Shown here: positions 15,094 through 16,588 of the stretch, in pieces
How the letters are laid out: each line of letters opens with the position of its first letter
Numbering within the stretch: position 1 is the stretch's first letter
Assembly: GCA_031323845.1 (NCBI GenBank)
Contig: JAVIYP010000061.1
Span: 1-16,588, forward strand
Source of the DNA: PUPG01 sp031323845
Lineage (GTDB): Bacteria; Bacteroidota; Bacteroidia; Bacteroidales; UBA7960
DNA length: 16,588 bases
Direction of reading: 5' to 3'
Made by a program: the position numbers and the translations under genes
The notes under the pieces: generated by a model
Seen by the model: the letters and a program-made list of their open reading frames with translations, nothing else
Told to the model about the DNA's origin: nothing
Databases searched by the model: none

Positions 15094-16254
15094 TTATCCG
15101 GGTTTGTTCCGGCCAAACTTTTCGTGGGCTGTAACAAAGTCGCCTGCCACAATGGCTGCTGCCAGTGATATCTCTCCAGCCATTACCGTTGCTGCGATAA
15201 TTTCGGCAAACTTAACCGCTTTATCCTTACCATAGCATCCCAGGATCTCGAGGCATTCGCGTTGCGTTGGCAATGACACGCCCCCGCCGATAGTGCCGAT
15301 AACGAGCGAAGGTATCTGAAGCGAAACATAAAGGTCTTTGCCTATAGTTTCCGTGTAAATGTAACCCACACATGATTCGCTTACATTGGCCATATCCTGG
15401 CCGCATGCCAGGAATATTGCGGCCACGCCGTTGGCCACATGTCCGTTGGAACCCAGAACACCGGCCAGTTGCGCTCCCGTTACCTGGCGACGGTAGGCAA
15501 GGTCAATCTTTCTGGCCGTCGTGTGCATGAATCGTGAAATGACCCGTTCTTTGAAAAGAACCTCGGCGGTTACTGTTTTACCCCGACCCATCAGGGTGTT
15601 GATGTGCGAAGGCTTTTTGTCAACCGCCATGTTGCTTTCAATGGCAAAGCCCTGGACTGGAAACTTACTGACAATATACCGGCAGGCCTCCTGCGAGGCT
15701 TTGGTGATCATGTTCATTCCCATGGCATCGCCGGTTGAAAAATTCAGCCGGACATATACGATCCGCCCCTGCATAAAGGTTCTGTAATCAAGAAGCTTAC
15801 CGAAGGCCGTGGTACGTTCCGCAGCTGCTTTAATGTGCTGAAAGTGATCTGCCAGGAAGCGCACAAACTCGTTGGCTTCCTGTAAGTTCTCAAGAACAAA
15901 ATAGGGGGCTCGTTGAATGCTGTCGCGGGTTACGGAAACCCTCACACCACCCGAGAGGGTAATGGCCCGCGCACCACGGTTGTACGATGAGATCAGTGCA
16001 CCTTCAGTGGTGCTCATGGGTACGTAAAAATTACCATGGGCATGATCACCCTGCACATTCAAAGGGCCGATGACACCCACCGGCACTTTGGCAAATCCAA
16101 TCAGGCTTTCAATGTTTCCCCTGGTTAACTCCGGATCAATGGTGGAATCCGGAAGAAAACGAATGGGCTGGCCACTGACTTTTGATAAAAAACGAATCCG
16201 CTTTTTTATGGCATCCGCATCGTAATCATTATCTCTTTTCTTGGGGATTTTCAT
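15094..16254 (-). CDS. Hydroxymethylglutaryl-CoA reductase, class I type
   Basis: This 386-residue soluble enzyme reduces HMG-CoA to mevalonate with two NAD(P)H, the committed step of the mevalonate isoprenoid pathway. All four catalytic residues are visible: E84 in STTEGAL (81-87), K213 in VDKKPSHIN (211-219), D287 in GQDMA (285-289) and H377 in TAHEKFGR (375-382). DAMGMNM (176-182) and GRGKTVTAEV (223-232) follow the class I (archaeal/eukaryotic) pattern and not the degradative class II form. There is no membrane anchor. The gene is convergent with the TPR gene, 36 bp apart, with no terminator seen between them. No other mevalonate gene is in the window, and no clear promoter is visible upstream. 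Confidence 0.93.
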   Translation of the reverse strand: MKIPKKRDNDYDADAIKKRIRFLSKVSGQPIRFLPDSTIDPELTRGNIESLIGFAKVPVGVIGPLNVQGDHAHGNFYVPMSTTEGALISSYNRGARAITLSGGVRVSVTRDSIQRAPYFVLENLQEANEFVRFLADHFQHIKAAAERTTAFGKLLDYRTFMQGRIVYVRLNFSTGDAMGMNMITKASQEACRYIVSKFPVQGFAIESNMAVDKKPSHINTLMGRGKTVTAEVLFKERVISRFMHTTARKIDLAYRRQVTGAQLAGVLGSNGHVANGVAAIFLACGQDMANVSESCVGYIYTETIGKDLYVSLQIPSLVIGTIGGGVSLPTQRECLEILGCYGKDKAVKFAEIIAATVMAGEISLAAAIVAGDFVTAHEKFGRNKPG

Positions 16255-16321
16255 CTGTTTGTGTTTTCGTTACTGCTTTATTATTTGTGCGTTGTGAGTT
16301 TTTCCAAGATCAGGAATTGAT

Positions 16322-16404
16322 GTTAGAGGTTAGATCTTGGATGTTAGATTTTCTTTTTTCTTGGTCTAACCCCCATTAAACTGGACTAAATTAGTTAGGG
16401 GTTA
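16322..16404. repeat. Short GTTAGA repeats and a TAACCCC/GGGGTTA inverted repeat
   Basis: GTTAGA occurs at 16322-16327, 16329-16334 and 16343-16348, with spacings of 7 and 14 bp. TAACCCC near 16367-16373 then pairs with GGGGTTA at 16398-16404 around a 24-nt loop. The stem is short and no U-tract follows, so terminator function is doubtful. It marks the start of a repeat-rich non-coding segment upstream of the HMG-CoA reductase gene. Confidence 0.4.
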
Positions 16405-16431
16405 ATAATTATTCAGCATGTTGTGATTCTG

Positions 16432-16588
16432 TTTCTCGCAAAGAACGCAAAATATGATACACGCTAAGAACGCTAAGAAGAATCAATACAGACTTTTGCG
16501 ACCTTTGCGTTCAACTTTTTGCGGTCTTTGCGTGGAACATAAAGCTGGCATTTTCTCGCAAAGAACGCAAAATATAAGACACGCAAAG
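16432..16588. repeat. CGCAAAG-type repeat array, 120-bp period, running off the right edge
   Basis: A 24-bp block starting TTTCTCGCAAAGAACG occurs at 16432-16455 and again, identical, at 16552-16575, exactly 120 bp apart; similarity continues for another 13 bp. Inside the unit, 16437-16480 is an imperfect inverted repeat of 16493-16532 around a 12-nt loop, built from CGCAAAG/CGCTAAG words on one side and CTTTGCG words on the other. The second copy is cut by the window end. No coding frame is convincing here. It looks like an intergenic hairpin repeat family (REP/MITE-like). Confidence 0.8.

Larger units (their letters stand above)
16255..16588. other. Non-coding right end
   Basis: These 334 bases upstream of the HMG-CoA reductase gene hold an unremarkable T-rich leader (16255-16318), the GTTAGA and GGGGTTA repeats, an AT-rich spacer (16405-16431) and the CGCAAAG array. 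No exact TAnnTTTG box was found on the minus strand near the reductase start. Confidence 0.6.

Noticed and set aside
16182..16379. 65-codon plus-strand frame across the reductase start and downstream repeats
   Set aside because: It overlaps the HMG-CoA reductase start antisense and includes the GTTAGA repeats; no protein-like motif is present.
16366..16404. TAACCCC/GGGGTTA as a terminator
   Set aside because: The 7-bp stem with a 24-nt loop and no U-tract is too weak; no convergent gene needs terminating there.
16432..16588. CRISPR array
   Set aside because: The repeated block recurs at 120 bp, contains internal inverted repeats, and the intervening sequence is itself made of related words, not unique spacers; no cas gene is present.

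Overview
The window looks like ordinary chromosomal DNA from a member of the Bacteroidota, probably an anaerobic or marine Bacteroidales/Marinilabiliales-like lineage. This is inferred from three things. Most convincing promoters carry the phylum's -7 box TAnnTTTG (TATCTTTG appears upstream of four genes). Starts lack clear Shine-Dalgarno sequences. The gene content also fits: a lone FtsE-type ATPase, an M3 peptidase lipoprotein, a K+-dependent membrane pyrophosphatase, and a PCMD-like secreted protein. No rRNA, tRNA, CRISPR, phage or insertion-sequence gene was seen.

Layout. The left edge (1-45) holds the first 15 codons of a minus-strand exported protein, followed by a 447-bp gap (46-492) with two large neighbouring hairpins. 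A plus-strand block follows: an NSS-family Na+-dependent transporter (493-1986), an M3 zinc peptidase lipoprotein (2058-4154), a structured spacer, and ftsE (4304-5023). FtsE overlaps by 22 bp, tail to tail, a minus-strand GT4 glycosyltransferase (5002-6150). The minus strand continues with an NhaC-type Na+/H+ antiporter (6253-7725), a tRNA-dihydrouridine synthase (7931-8941) and membrane pyrophosphatase hppA (9082-11292). A perfect intrinsic terminator separates the last two. From a divergent intergenic region the plus strand then carries an aspartase-like lyase (11539-12975), a secreted PCMD/Ig-like/dockerin protein (13027-14085) and a TPR-like lipoprotein (about 14149-15057). Convergent to these is a class I HMG-CoA reductase (15094-16254). 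The right end (16255-16588) is non-coding and contains a 120-bp-period family of CGCAAAG-type direct and inverted repeats that runs off the window.

How the genes relate. Most are independent housekeeping or transport functions, not one pathway. The common thread is sodium/proton energetics: an Na+ symporter, an Na+/H+ antiporter and an ion-pumping pyrophosphatase. HMG-CoA reductase implies a mevalonate-type isoprenoid route. The secreted dockerin protein and the TPR lipoprotein belong to the envelope. I found no clear new defence, mobile or biosynthetic system. The best leads are the structured intergenic elements, the dockerin-bearing secreted protein, the divergent lyase, and a possible 49-residue ORF at 7753-7902.
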